Positions 1 through 8,981 of a stretch of 64,000 nucleotides of DNA are shown one piece after another; the stretch's first letter is position 1; every line of letters begins with the position of its first letter. The stretch is from Candidatus Cacconaster equi. Its GTDB lineage: Bacteria; Bacteroidota; Bacteroidia; Bacteroidales; UBA932. The stretch is from contig JAGHSK010000015.1 in assembly GCA_018065895.1 (NCBI GenBank), positions 1 to 64,000 of the forward strand, written 5' to 3'. A program made the position numbers and the translations under genes. A model generated the notes under the pieces. The model was not told the origin of the DNA and did no database searches. It was given only the letters and a program-made list of their open reading frames with translations.

Positions 1-101
1 CCCAAAAAACTGGGTTTTGGGTGGAAAAATTGGGTTTCCCGGGGGTTTTTGCCCCCTTTTTGGCTTTTTTTTGGGCAAAACCAGGGTTTCCCCCCCCCCC
101 C
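1..101. other. Low-quality, homopolymer-rich sequence end
   Basis: This stretch is made almost entirely of runs of C, G, T and A three to eleven bases long, ending in an uninterrupted run of eleven C. Nothing else in the window looks like it. Such strings are typical of poorly called bases at the end of a read or contig. I infer a sequence artefact rather than a biological repeat and would not call genes in it. Normal sequence seems to start at about base 102. Confidence 0.75.
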
Positions 102-293
102 GATCTGCCACAAAAAGCTTGCATTCTGTGGCAATTCGCGCGGGCAGGCTGCGTTTGAGGCTCAAGGTTTTGTTGAACTGACGCCTTCAATGACGGAGGC
201 ACCTCTGCGAAGCTATAAGGAAAGGAGGGAACTCCAGTGCAGTGGCCTCTGCGGCTTAACTGTGGAACATGGCATCTTTCAAGGAAATTATAC
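102..293. other. Unassigned leader region before the ABC exporter gene
   Basis: This is ordinary-looking sequence between the artefactual end and the first clear promoter. Frame 1 is open through it and ends with a stop at 307-309, so it could hold the last ~60 codons of an upstream gene. The translation (for example ELTPSMTEAPLRSYKERREL) matches no family I recognise, and the frame also runs through the low-quality bases. I see no RNA gene in it. Confidence 0.4.
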
Positions 294-301
294 TATATTT
301 G
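294..301 (+). promoter_or_regulatory. Bacteroidota -7 element (TATATTTG) before the ABC exporter gene
   Basis: TATATTTG matches the Bacteroidota -7 consensus TAnnTTTG exactly and lies 20 nt before the ATG at 322, a normal leader length. No good TTTG -33 element is visible at the usual 19-21 bp spacing, so the call rests on the -7 match and its position. Confidence 0.5.
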
Positions 302-321
302 TAAGTTAAAGCCGCTGAAAC

Positions 322-2148
322 ATGAAGTTGTTCAGGAGAATATTGTCTTATGCCCGGCCGCTGAGCCGATATTGGCCGCCATATCTGGTGCTGTCGATAT
401 TCTCCCTTATATTCGGTGTCATCAACTATGCGCTTCTCGGTCCGCTACTGACAGTGCTTTTTGACAGCAATGCTGCCGGAGCCAGCATCTCCAGACCGGA
501 ATTCCAGATGACCCTGGACTATTTCACCAGCGCCTTCAAGTGGTACCTCTCTGATATAATCGGCCGGGGAGGAATCGTCAAGGGCCTCCTTTTCGTGTGC
601 CTGGCAATCGTGCTCACCTGTTTCGTCACAGACCTTTGCAGATACCTTTCACAAAGAATTCTTGTCAGTGTAAAGACCACACTGATGAAGAACCTGCGCA
701 AAGAACTGTACGACAAAATACTCTCCCTGGATATCGGTTATTTCAACGAAAGGAGAAAAGGCGATATCCTGTCGAGTGTCTCCAATGATGTGAATGAGGT
801 GCAAAACAGTGTTACAGGCAGTTTTCACGTATTTTTCAGAGAACCCATACTGGTCGCCGGATTCCTCGGAATGCTCTTCTACATGTCTCCGCGTCTGACC
901 GCGGTTTCCCTCGTCGCACTTCCTGTGTCGGCAGTATTCGTCACCAGGCTGACGAGAAAGATGAGAGCCGGATCCAAGGAGACACAGACATTGATGGGAC
1001 AGATAATAAGTCACTTCGATGAGGCCGTTTCAGGCTCCCGCATCATACGCGCGTTCAATGCACGAAAATATATGGAGAAGTCGTTCGAAAAGACGAATGA
1101 CCTTCATCGCAGAGCTTCAAGAGCTGTTTTCAACAGACAGGAACTCGCATCTCCGACATCGGAATTCCTCGGTATCACCATTGCCGCGACAGTCCTCTTC
1201 TATGGCGGATGGCTCAACATACACGGCAATCTCGGAATGACCTGGCAACAGTTTGTGGTGTACATAATGTTCTACTGGAAGGTGCTGGAGCCGGCAAAGG
1301 CGATAGCCAATTCATACGCCACAATGCAGAAGGGGCTTGTATCTGCGGAAAGGGTTTTCGCGATAATCGACGCGCCACGGAAAATCGTATCCGGCAGCGA
1401 ACCTGTACCACCGTTCGCAGGTGAGATAGAATTTGATCACGTAACCTTCTCATATTCCGGAGAACCGGTCCTCAAGGATGTGTCATTCAGACTTCCAAAA
1501 GGAAAGACAGTCGCCATCGTGGGCCCATCAGGGGCGGGGAAGTCAACAATCGCAGACCTTATCCCTCGCTTCTGGGACGTTGACGGGGGCTCCATCAGAA
1601 TTGACGGGAGGGACCTCCGCAGTGTGAATCTTCAGGACCTGGCGGCACAACTCGGTATCGTTACACAGGAGACAATACTCTTCAACGACACGGTTTACAA
1701 CAATATAGCATTCGGCGTGGAAAATGCGACGCTTCAACAGGTGATTGCGGCGGCAAAGAGTGCAAACGCCCACGAATTCATCTCCCGTATGCCGGACGGG
1801 TACGACACGAACATAGGCGATCGGGGTACAAAACTCTCCGGGGGTGAGAGACAGCGTATCGCCATAGCGCGCGCCGTGCTCAAGAATCCGCCGATACTCA
1901 TCCTCGATGAGGCAACGTCCGCACTGGATACGGAGAACGAAAGGCTGGTGCAGGAGGCGATAGGAAGGCTCATGGAAAACCGCACATCCCTGGTGATAGC
2001 ACACAGACTCTCCACAATACGTTACGCTGATGAGATTATCGTTCTCAAATCAGGTACGATTGTTGAGAGGGGAACACACGAACAATTGTTGTCAAGGAAC
2101 GGACTATATTCGTATCTTTGCGCCCTACAGGATAAGAGCTGCGTATGA
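322..2148 (+). CDS. MsbA-like ABC exporter (lipid or drug flippase, fused TMD-NBD half transporter)
   Basis: This 608-residue half transporter should act as a homodimer in the inner membrane. About 330 N-terminal residues form the six-helix exporter domain, followed by an ATPase domain. Visible ATPase motifs are Walker A GPSGAGKST near residue 400, the signature LSGGERQRIAIARA near 505, Walker B ILILDEATSALD near 525, and the H-loop in IAHRLS. Length and architecture fit the MsbA/lipid A exporter group, which in Bacteroidota usually carries the generic name ABC transporter ATP-binding protein/permease. Substrate cannot be read from sequence. The last four bases overlap the start of the downstream AMP ligase (ATGA-type coupling), so the two are probably co-transcribed from the TATATTTG element just upstream. 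Confidence 0.9.
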   Translation: MKLFRRILSYARPLSRYWPPYLVLSIFSLIFGVINYALLGPLLTVLFDSNAAGASISRPEFQMTLDYFTSAFKWYLSDIIGRGGIVKGLLFVCLAIVLTCFVTDLCRYLSQRILVSVKTTLMKNLRKELYDKILSLDIGYFNERRKGDILSSVSNDVNEVQNSVTGSFHVFFREPILVAGFLGMLFYMSPRLTAVSLVALPVSAVFVTRLTRKMRAGSKETQTLMGQIISHFDEAVSGSRIIRAFNARKYMEKSFEKTNDLHRRASRAVFNRQELASPTSEFLGITIAATVLFYGGWLNIHGNLGMTWQQFVVYIMFYWKVLEPAKAIANSYATMQKGLVSAERVFAIIDAPRKIVSGSEPVPPFAGEIEFDHVTFSYSGEPVLKDVSFRLPKGKTVAIVGPSGAGKSTIADLIPRFWDVDGGSIRIDGRDLRSVNLQDLAAQLGIVTQETILFNDTVYNNIAFGVENATLQQVIAAAKSANAHEFISRMPDGYDTNIGDRGTKLSGGERQRIAIARAVLKNPPILILDEATSALDTENERLVQEAIGRLMENRTSLVIAHRLSTIRYADEIIVLKSGTIVERGTHEQLLSRNGLYSYLCALQDKSCV

Positions 2149-3821
2149 AAAGTTTCTTCAAGAAGCCGAAATCTTTCAACGAGATGGTTGAAGCAAGTGT
2201 CAGGCATAACTGGGACAGGCCTGCGCTGCGCAACTATGGCCAGACCCCGATGACATATGGGGAATTGGCGGTGAAAATCGCGGAACTTCATATTTTCTTT
2301 GAGTCCTGTGGAGTAAAGAAGGGAGAAAAAATCGCGATATGTTCGAAAAACCAGGCGAACTGGGCGGTTGTCATGCTGGCGGTGATGACATACGGAGCGG
2401 TGGCGGTACCCATTCTCCACGAATTCAAGCCGGCAAATATCCGTCATCTTCTGGCCCATTCCGAAGTGAAACTGTTTTTTGTCGGGGATGTGATATGGGA
2501 CAGAATGACAGAAGTCGATCTGGACGTTGAGGTGGTTGTGAATCTCACGAATTTCGAGGTTTTACAGTCAAAATTTCCTGAACCTGCCGGAATTCTCCGC
2601 CGGATGGATGAACTTATGAGAAACAAGTATCCTGCAGGATTCGGTCAGAACGACGTGTCATACTACAGGGACGAACCTGAGGAACTCGCCCTGATCAACT
2701 ATACTTCGGGAACCTCCGGATTCTCCAAGGGAGTCATGCTGCCATACAGGTCGCTGCTGTCCAACGTTCTTTTTGCCGCCGAGGCTGAACCGCAGATGAA
2801 CAACCTTTCAAAGACGGTGTCGATGCTACCTTCCGCCCATATGTACGGAATGCTTTTCGAACTTCTTTTCGAGATCACGATCGGTGCGGAGGTGGTATTC
2901 CTGACGCGTCTGCCAAGCCCTAAGGTGATACTTGCCGCATTGGCGGAAATCAAGCCGTCGGTAATAATAGCGGTGCCGATGATAATTGAGAAGATCTACA
3001 AGCAGATGCTCCTGCCGTTCATAAGCAGGGGAAGCATCAAGATGCTTCTCAACCTGCCGGTGATAGACCAGATGGTGGAGAAGAATATCCAGCAGAGGCT
3101 CATACAGGCATTCGGTGGCGCTTTCAATGAGGTGATAATAGGAGGGGCCGCATTCAACAGGGAGGCGGAGGCCTTTCTGCGCAGAATCAAATTCCCCTTC
3201 ACGATAGGCTACGGAATGACGGAGTGCGGACCGATCATTACTTATGCGCCGCACGAAAAGACGAAGCTCTATTCCTGTGGAAAGGTCGTTCCGCGGATGG
3301 AACTCAAGATAGATTCCGAAGACCAGTACAATGTTCCCGGGGAGATTCTTGTCAGGGGAGACAACGTTTTTACCGGATATTACAGGAATGAGGATGCAAC
3401 TGCCGCTGCTTTTGATGACAAAGGGTGGTTCCATACCGGTGATATGGGGGTCGTGGATGAAGACGGGTACCTGTATATCAAGGGCAGGTGCAAGAGCATG
3501 ATTCTCGGGGCATCGGGCCAGAATATCTATCCTGAGGAGATTGAAAGCATCCTCAACAATATGCCTTTTGTCAAGGAGTCTCTGGTAGTGGACGAAAATG
3601 ACAAGCTGGTGGCGCTGATCTTCCCTGATCTGGAGCAGATAGAGGAGGCCGGAATCTCGCAGGCGCAGTTGTTGGGCAAGATCAATGAGAGCATAGCCCT
3701 TGCAAATCTGGAGCTCCCGCAGTACTGCAAGATATCATCGGTGGAGATTTTTCCGGAAGAGTTTGAGAAGACACCGAAGAAGAGTATCAAGAGATACCTG
3801 TACCAAAGAAACAAGCGATAA
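2145..3821 (+). CDS. AMP-dependent acyl-CoA synthetase/ligase (long-chain fatty acid-CoA ligase type)
   Basis: This 558-residue adenylate-forming enzyme of the ANL superfamily activates a carboxylic acid with ATP, most likely a fatty acid, and transfers it to CoA. The P-loop-like motif INYTSGTSGFSKG is at about residues 184-196. YGMTECGPI (A5 region) is near 356, the GWFHTGDMG hinge-region motif near 427, and GRCKSMI just after it. The C-terminal lysine lies in KTPKKSIKRYLY. Its start overlaps the exporter stop by 4 nt and its stop is 2 nt before the deaminase start, so it sits inside a tight operon. Chain-length preference is not visible. An acyl-ACP ligase role is a less likely alternative. 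Confidence 0.88.
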   Translation: MKSFFKKPKSFNEMVEASVRHNWDRPALRNYGQTPMTYGELAVKIAELHIFFESCGVKKGEKIAICSKNQANWAVVMLAVMTYGAVAVPILHEFKPANIRHLLAHSEVKLFFVGDVIWDRMTEVDLDVEVVVNLTNFEVLQSKFPEPAGILRRMDELMRNKYPAGFGQNDVSYYRDEPEELALINYTSGTSGFSKGVMLPYRSLLSNVLFAAEAEPQMNNLSKTVSMLPSAHMYGMLFELLFEITIGAEVVFLTRLPSPKVILAALAEIKPSVIIAVPMIIEKIYKQMLLPFISRGSIKMLLNLPVIDQMVEKNIQQRLIQAFGGAFNEVIIGGAAFNREAEAFLRRIKFPFTIGYGMTECGPIITYAPHEKTKLYSCGKVVPRMELKIDSEDQYNVPGEILVRGDNVFTGYYRNEDATAAAFDDKGWFHTGDMGVVDEDGYLYIKGRCKSMILGASGQNIYPEEIESILNNMPFVKESLVVDENDKLVALIFPDLEQIEEAGISQAQLLGKINESIALANLELPQYCKISSVEIFPEEFEKTPKKSIKRYLYQRNKR

Positions 3822-3823
3822 TT

Positions 3824-4243
3824 ATGGATAAGGACAGCAAATTTGACGAAAGTTACCTCGAGATGGCTGCAGTATGGGCGAAGAATTCATACTGCCAGCG
3901 CCGTAAGGTGGGAGCCATCATCGTAAAGGACAGAATGATAATCTCCGACGGCTACAACGGAACCCCTGCCGGGTTTGAGAATGTGTGTGAGGATGAAAAC
4001 GGCGCTACGAAGCCGTATGTCCTCCACGCCGAGGCCAACGCCATCACCAAAGTGGCGAAGAGCGGGAACAGCTCGCTTGGGGCTACCTTGTATGTAACCG
4101 CTTCGCCTTGTATGGAGTGTGCAAAACTCATCATCCAGGCAGGTATCAAACGTGTGGTTTACAGTGAGGAATATCGTATCGCGGATGGGCTGGACCTGCT
4201 CAGACGCGCAGGAGTTGAGGTCGTGAAATTTGAGAAGAAGTGA
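3824..4243 (+). CDS. Deoxycytidylate (dCMP) deaminase family protein
   Basis: This 139-residue zinc-dependent deaminase converts dCMP to dUMP to feed thymidylate synthesis in the cytoplasm. The zinc site is complete: His68-Ala-Glu70 in HAEANAI supplies a ligand and the catalytic glutamate, and PCMEC gives Cys96 and Cys99. The N-terminal SYCQRRKVGAIIVKD and SDGYNGTPAGFEN segments are typical of the dCMP (ComEB-like) branch rather than tRNA adenosine deaminases. Length fits the family. It starts 2 nt after the ligase gene and ends 1 nt before the S41 protease ATG, whose ribosome-binding purine stretch (GAGAAGAAG) lies in its last codons. Confidence 0.9.
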   Translation: MDKDSKFDESYLEMAAVWAKNSYCQRRKVGAIIVKDRMIISDGYNGTPAGFENVCEDENGATKPYVLHAEANAITKVAKSGNSSLGATLYVTASPCMECAKLIIQAGIKRVVYSEEYRIADGLDLLRRAGVEVVKFEKK

Positions 4244-4244
4244 G

Positions 4245-5843
4245 ATGGACCAGCAGAAACTGAGCAAATATCTGATTTACTTCCTTTGGATTCTGGCGAT
4301 CGTGATGGGAATATTCGCCATTGAATCATTAAGGGGACAAAAAGCCGGAAAGATAGACATTCCCGATTCGGATTGGGCCAAGTTGATGCTTGTTCTAGGC
4401 GAGGTGGACAAGGATTATGTGGAGACGGTGGACCATGCCGCACTGACCGAGAAGGTTCTTCCCCTGATAATGTCCGAACTTGACCCTCATTCGGTATATC
4501 TTCCTCCGGAGGATTTGAAAGCTGCTGACGAGGATCTTCAGGGCGGCTTTGACGGAATAGGGGTGATGTTCAATATGCCGGAGGATACGGCTGTCGTGAC
4601 CAACGTGATTTCCGGCGGTCCTTCAGAGCGGGCGGGCCTCATCTCAGGTGACCGCATAGTGTCTGTGGAGGGCAGGAACATAGCGGGAGTCAAGTTCCCG
4701 CAGGATTCGGTGGTGCGTCTTCTCAAAGGAAAGCGCGGAACGAAAGTGAATGTCGGAATATGCCGTCCAGGAGAAGCGAAGCAGCTGTCGTTCAAGATTG
4801 TACGCGATGCTATACCTGTCAGGAGCGTGGATGCGTCATTCATGCTCAACGACACTACAGGCTATGTGAAACTTGAGAAATTCGCAAGAACTTCATACAA
4901 CGAATTCCTGAAAGCCGTTGCACAGCTGCGCGAAAGCGGGATGAAGCGTATGATCTTCGACCTCCGCGGCAACAGTGGGGGATATCTTGACCAGGCGCTG
5001 ATGCTGTGCAATGAGTTTCTTGACAAGGGAGACCTTGTAGTGTATATGGAAGGACGCAACAGAAAACGCCAGGACATGTATGCGGATGGCCGTGGCACCT
5101 GCCGTGACATCGACCTTGCGGTTCTGATTGACGAGGGCTCTGCTTCATCAAGTGAGATCTTCGCGGGCGCCATTCAGGACAACGACCGCGGAACCATCTA
5201 CGGGCTGCGCTCTTTCGGAAAGGGACTGGTACAGGAACCGCGTTATTTCTCCGACGGATCGGGCATCAGGCTTACCGTTGCAAGATATTACACTCCTTCA
5301 GGACGTTGCATACAGAAGCCATACGAGGATTATGGACAGAGTCATTACGACGACATCCTCGCACGATATGCGAGCGGCGAGATGATGAGCGTGGACAGCA
5401 TAAAAGTCAATGATTCCCTCAAGTTCAAGACTTTGAAAAAGGGAAGAACCGTCTATGGCGGAGGTGGAATCATCCCTGATGTTTTCGTGCCTCTCGATAC
5501 CACCGGGGTAAGCGAGTATCTTGTAAAGTGCAACAGGCAGAGTATGCAGGTGAAGTATGCGAACGTCTTCTCGGACAACCACAGGAACCAGATGCGCAAC
5601 ATCAGGGACATGGACTCTCTCAACCGTTTTCTTGATGGGTTCGACTTCAAGAGCGGATTCATCCGTTTCACTTCGGATGCCGGCATAGTGCCTTCCGATG
5701 AGGAGTGGGAGATCTCGGGAGATATCATCCTCACTCAGGTCAAAGCGCTTATCGCAAGATATACTCCATTGGATGACAACGGGTTCTATCCTATTTATCT
5801 TACCATCGACAAGACGGTTGACGCAGCTCTGAAACAAAATTGA
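4245..5843 (+). CDS. S41 family C-terminal processing peptidase with PDZ domain
   Basis: This 532-residue periplasmic serine protease of the CtpA/Prc group has one N-terminal membrane anchor (YLIYFLWILAIVMGIFAI). A PDZ domain follows (GGFDGIGVMF to about residue 200), then the S41 catalytic domain. The Ser-Lys dyad is intact: the serine lies in EGSASSSEIF and the lysine 25 residues later in SFGKGLVQ. The ORF track starts at a TTG at 4230. I prefer the ATG at 4245, which has GAGAAGAAG directly upstream and does not overlap the deaminase. Such proteases trim C-termini of envelope proteins, and the target here is unknown. A 65-nt gap to queA ends this operon. Confidence 0.9.
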   Translation: MDQQKLSKYLIYFLWILAIVMGIFAIESLRGQKAGKIDIPDSDWAKLMLVLGEVDKDYVETVDHAALTEKVLPLIMSELDPHSVYLPPEDLKAADEDLQGGFDGIGVMFNMPEDTAVVTNVISGGPSERAGLISGDRIVSVEGRNIAGVKFPQDSVVRLLKGKRGTKVNVGICRPGEAKQLSFKIVRDAIPVRSVDASFMLNDTTGYVKLEKFARTSYNEFLKAVAQLRESGMKRMIFDLRGNSGGYLDQALMLCNEFLDKGDLVVYMEGRNRKRQDMYADGRGTCRDIDLAVLIDEGSASSSEIFAGAIQDNDRGTIYGLRSFGKGLVQEPRYFSDGSGIRLTVARYYTPSGRCIQKPYEDYGQSHYDDILARYASGEMMSVDSIKVNDSLKFKTLKKGRTVYGGGGIIPDVFVPLDTTGVSEYLVKCNRQSMQVKYANVFSDNHRNQMRNIRDMDSLNRFLDGFDFKSGFIRFTSDAGIVPSDEEWEISGDIILTQVKALIARYTPLDDNGFYPIYLTIDKTVDAALKQN

Positions 5844-5908
5844 GAATCTGCTGAAACTTTTTGACTTTTCTTGCGTATAATAATTGTTTTTGTCGCAATC
5901 GAAAAAAT

Positions 5909-6958
5909 ATGAAATTATCACAATTCGGCTTTGAACTGCCGACTGAGCTAATAGCGAAATACCCGAGTGAATACAGGGATGAGTGTCGCCTTATGGTACT
6001 TCACAAGGACACGGGTGAAATCGAACATAAAATCTTCAAGGATATCATAAACTATGTCAAGCCCCACGACCTTTTCGTGTTCAACGATGCGAAGGTCTTT
6101 CCTGCACGCCTCAAGGGCAATAAGGAGAAGACAGGGGCGGAGATCGAAGTGTTCCTTCTGAGAGAGCTCAACAGCGAGCAGCGCCTGTGGGATGTCCTCG
6201 TGGATCCCGCACGCAAAATCCGCATAGGCAACAAGCTCTATTTCGGTGAGAATGATTCTCTTGTGGCCGAAGTTATAGACAACACCACTTCACGTGGCCG
6301 TACCCTCCGTTTCCTGTTTGACGGAAGTTATGAGGAATTCCGGCAGACACTCTATCAGATGGGCTCCCTGCCTGTTCCCAAATGGATCCGCCCGGAGGCT
6401 GAAGAAATTGACAAGGAACGCTTCCAGACCATTTTCGCCAAGAACGAAGGGGCTGTGGCAACACCTGCCGCCGGATTGCATTTCAGCAAAATCCTCTTCA
6501 AAAAGATGGAGGTTAATGACGTGGGCACTGCTTTCCTGACGGTTTATATGGGAAATGCCCATTTCCACAATGTCGACGTAGAGGATCTCTCGAAACACAA
6601 GATGGATTCCGAACAGATGGAGATCTCCGAGGAAACGGCAGCCAAGGTCAACAACGCCAAACGTAATGGGAACAAGGTCATTGCAGTCGGAGTTACAGTA
6701 GTCCGCGCATTGGAAACCTACGTCACCACCACCAATGAGATCAGGGCGTTTGACGGATGGACAAATAAATTCATCTTTCCTCCATACAAGTTTTCAATTC
6801 CTGACGCAATGGTCACCAATTTCCATCTCCCGCACAGCACGATGCTGATGAACGTGGCTGCGTTCGGCGGTTATGAAAACGTGATGAGAGCCTACAAGGA
6901 GGCGCTTGAGCAGGGATATCAGTTTGGGACATACGGAGATGCGATGCTGATTATATAG
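5909..6958 (+). CDS. queA: S-adenosylmethionine:tRNA ribosyltransferase-isomerase QueA
   Basis: QueA transfers and isomerises the ribose of SAM onto 7-aminomethyl-7-deazaguanine in tRNA, giving epoxyqueuosine at wobble position 34. The protein starts with the typical [17 protein letters not shown]. It carries the QueA signatures [29 protein letters not shown] and [17 protein letters not shown]. At 349 residues it has the usual length. The tracked ORF begins at a TTG 48 nt upstream, adding a non-conserved Cys/Asn-rich tail, so I chose the ATG at 5909. The 65-nt upstream gap is AT-rich (TATAATAATTG) and may hold a promoter, but no exact TAnnTTTG is present. Confidence 0.95.
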   Translation: MKLSQFGFELPTELIAKYPSEYRDECRLMVLHKDTGEIEHKIFKDIINYVKPHDLFVFNDAKVFPARLKGNKEKTGAEIEVFLLRELNSEQRLWDVLVDPARKIRIGNKLYFGENDSLVAEVIDNTTSRGRTLRFLFDGSYEEFRQTLYQMGSLPVPKWIRPEAEEIDKERFQTIFAKNEGAVATPAAGLHFSKILFKKMEVNDVGTAFLTVYMGNAHFHNVDVEDLSKHKMDSEQMEISEETAAKVNNAKRNGNKVIAVGVTVVRALETYVTTTNEIRAFDGWTNKFIFPPYKFSIPDAMVTNFHLPHSTMLMNVAAFGGYENVMRAYKEALEQGYQFGTYGDAMLII

Positions 6959-6997
6959 CGGTTATACACTCGTCTCCGATTCTGAGTGCATACTCCA

Positions 6998-7005
6998 TAT
7001 TTTTG
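6998..7005 (+). promoter_or_regulatory. Bacteroidota -7 element (TATTTTTG) before dprA
   Basis: TATTTTTG is an exact TAnnTTTG match 18 nt before the preferred dprA ATG at 7024. It lies in the 65-nt gap after queA. The -33 region has no clear TTTG, so strength is uncertain. The tracked TTG start of dprA at 7003 falls inside this element, another reason to reject that start. Confidence 0.5.
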
Positions 7006-7023
7006 CGGCAAAAAGGCAAAGAT

Positions 7024-8130
7024 ATGGAGTATGACTTTTATGTGCACCTTGCGGCCTTGAGCCGGATCTTCTGCGACAAATGTGCCGATGGACGCAGATT
7101 GATCGGAATGTTCGGCAATATCTCTGAAATATTCACGCTCAGTGGCAAGGATCTCAGGTCCATCATGCCGGGAGCGGAGAAAATCATCGGGCAGCTGACA
7201 GACCGTTCCATATTGGATTGGGCTGAAAAGGAGGTGAAGTGGGCCGAAAGTCAGGGGGTGCGGTTGCTGTATGTGGATGAACCGGGATATCCCTACAGAT
7301 TGAGGGAGTGTGAAGATGCTCCGCTTATGCTTTACTGCAAGGGGAAGGCCGACCTTGACAGGGAACACGTCCTTGCAGTGGTGGGGACACGCCGTGCTAC
7401 CTACTATGGCCGCACGTTTTGCCGTTCCGTCATAGAGGATCTCGCTGCTTGTGGGGTGAACCCTTTGATAGCCAGCGGACTGGCTCTTGGGATAGACGGA
7501 TGCGCCCATCAGGCGGCACTTGATTCGGGGCTTGAAACGGTTGCTGTCCTTCCTTGCGCCCTCGATACGGTTTATCCAGGCAGGCATCGGGAACTTGCTG
7601 AAGCAATCGCTCAAAACGGGGCTCTGTTGAGCGATTTTTCGAGAGGCACTCCGATAATGGCGCACACCTTCATACGCCGCAACAGGATAATAGCAGGTCT
7701 GGCGGATGCCGTGCTTCTGGCTGAATCATTCAAGCCAGGAGGCGGTCTGATAACGGCTTCTTTGGCAAATTCATACAGCAGGGAGGTGTTTGCGGTGCCA
7801 GGTCGCAACACGGATGAATCGTTTGTGGGATGCAACAGCCTGATTGCAAAGAACGAGGCTGCACTGGTTGATTCCGCCGACACGCTGGCGAGGGCCATGG
7901 GCTGGATGCCACAGAAGAAAAAGGTGCGTCAGAATACACTCTTTGATGATCTGGATTCCGAACCGAAGAAAAGAATAGCACAGGCTTTGAGACAACGCTC
8001 GCCACAATCCGTGGAGGAACTTTTTCTCATCTCCGGTGTCCGGAAAGAGGATTTTGCCTCAATCCTGCTTGAGATGGAGCTCGCCGGAGTTGTCACCGGG
8101 GTGGGAGGGGGCAGATACGGACTACGCTGA
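7024..8130 (+). CDS. dprA: DNA-processing protein DprA/Smf
   Basis: This 368-residue DprA-family protein binds incoming single-stranded DNA and loads RecA during natural transformation. It is also conserved in many bacteria not known to be competent. The order is an N-terminal helix-hairpin-helix/SAM-like region, the Rossmann-like core, and a C-terminal winged helix. The core has AVVGTRRATYYG, ASGLALGIDGCAHQAAL and RRNRIIAGLADAVLLAE. The winged helix falls in RSPQSVEELFLISGVRKEDF. I start at ATG 7024 rather than the tracked TTG. It has its own probable promoter and is followed 71 nt later by tatD, which also seems to have its own promoter. Confidence 0.93.
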   Translation: MEYDFYVHLAALSRIFCDKCADGRRLIGMFGNISEIFTLSGKDLRSIMPGAEKIIGQLTDRSILDWAEKEVKWAESQGVRLLYVDEPGYPYRLRECEDAPLMLYCKGKADLDREHVLAVVGTRRATYYGRTFCRSVIEDLAACGVNPLIASGLALGIDGCAHQAALDSGLETVAVLPCALDTVYPGRHRELAEAIAQNGALLSDFSRGTPIMAHTFIRRNRIIAGLADAVLLAESFKPGGGLITASLANSYSREVFAVPGRNTDESFVGCNSLIAKNEAALVDSADTLARAMGWMPQKKKVRQNTLFDDLDSEPKKRIAQALRQRSPQSVEELFLISGVRKEDFASILLEMELAGVVTGVGGGRYGLR

Positions 8131-8170
8131 ATCAATGGGGTGAAACAGGGTGTTCAATCGTTTATTTTCT

Positions 8171-8178
8171 TATATTTG
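8171..8178 (+). promoter_or_regulatory. Bacteroidota -7 element (TATATTTG) before tatD
   Basis: TATATTTG is an exact match to TAnnTTTG and lies 23 nt before the tatD ATG at 8202, in the 71-nt gap after dprA. No convincing TTTG -33 box is seen at the expected spacing. It would drive tatD and the overlapping asparaginase gene. Confidence 0.5.
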
Positions 8179-8201
8179 TATATTTATACAGAGGCAATCC
8201 G

Positions 8202-8981
8202 ATGATTGAGCTGATTGATACCCACTGTCACATTTATGACGAGGCTTTCGCGCAGGATTTCGAACAGGTGGTCGGAAGAGCGAAAGAGTCCGGGATATGC
8301 GCCTGTGTGATGCCCGGAATCGACAGCGCGACACAGGGCTCGGTCAACAGTACGGCTGACCTTCTGGATGGTTTCGCCTTCCCTTGCATCGGGTTGCATC
8401 CCACTTCTGTGGCTGAAAACTGGAGGGATGAATTGGATTTCGTCAAGAAGCATCTGTCGGACAGGAGGTATTATGCCATAGGGGAGATTGGCCTTGACGA
8501 ATATTGGTCGAAGGACTTTGTACGCGAGCAGATTTTTGTCTGCGAAGAGCAGATTGCATTGGCCGCAGAAGCCGGACTCCCGGTAATAATCCATTTGCGG
8601 GAGGCTACTGACGATTTCTTCAGGGTTCTGGATGACCTCAGGGGAGTTGAGTTCAGTGGAGTCATGCATGCTTTCTCGGGAAGTTACGAAACCTACCGGA
8701 GGCTGCTTTCCAAGGCTGATTTCAAGTTCGGAATAGGCGGTGTTTCAACCTATAAGAATGCCGGTGTGGCCACTGCTCTCGAAAAGATGTCTCTGGATGA
8801 TCTCGTTCTGGAAACGGACTGCCCCTGGCTGACTCCGGTTCCCTTCAGAGGACATCGCAATGAGCCCGCTTATGTGAGGTACGTGGCTGATAAAATTGCT
8901 TTGATAAAAAACGTCACAGCGGAGGATGTGGCATCTGCAACGTCTGCAAATGCGCGCTCCCTGTTCAAATTACCATATTGA
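8202..8981 (+). CDS. TatD family metal-dependent DNase/hydrolase
   Basis: This 259-residue TIM-barrel amidohydrolase-fold protein belongs to the TatD/YcfH/YjjV group. Metal ligands are visible in DTHCHIYDEAF near the N-terminus, GEIGLDEYW (glutamate, near residue 95), IIHLREA (histidine), MHAFSGS (histidine) and ETDCPWLTP (aspartate). Members are 3'-5' exonucleases or act on D-aminoacyl-tRNA-like substrates, and the precise member cannot be told here. Its stop shares a base with the start of the asparaginase gene (TGATG), so the two are translationally coupled. Confidence 0.9.
   Translation: MIELIDTHCHIYDEAFAQDFEQVVGRAKESGICACVMPGIDSATQGSVNSTADLLDGFAFPCIGLHPTSVAENWRDELDFVKKHLSDRRYYAIGEIGLDEYWSKDFVREQIFVCEEQIALAAEAGLPVIIHLREATDDFFRVLDDLRGVEFSGVMHAFSGSYETYRRLLSKADFKFGIGGVSTYKNAGVATALEKMSLDDLVLETDCPWLTPVPFRGHRNEPAYVRYVADKIALIKNVTAEDVASATSANARSLFKLPY

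Noticed and set aside
49-309. 86-aa ORF at the window start
   Set aside because: It begins with a TTG inside the homopolymer artefact, has no recognisable domain, and its end overlaps the probable promoter of the ABC exporter. At most its last ~60 codons could be the end of an upstream gene.
5861-5886. TTGACT ... TATAAT upstream of queA as a sigma70-type promoter
   Set aside because: The spacing is only 9 bp instead of ~17, and Bacteroidota use a different consensus. No exact TAnnTTTG is present.
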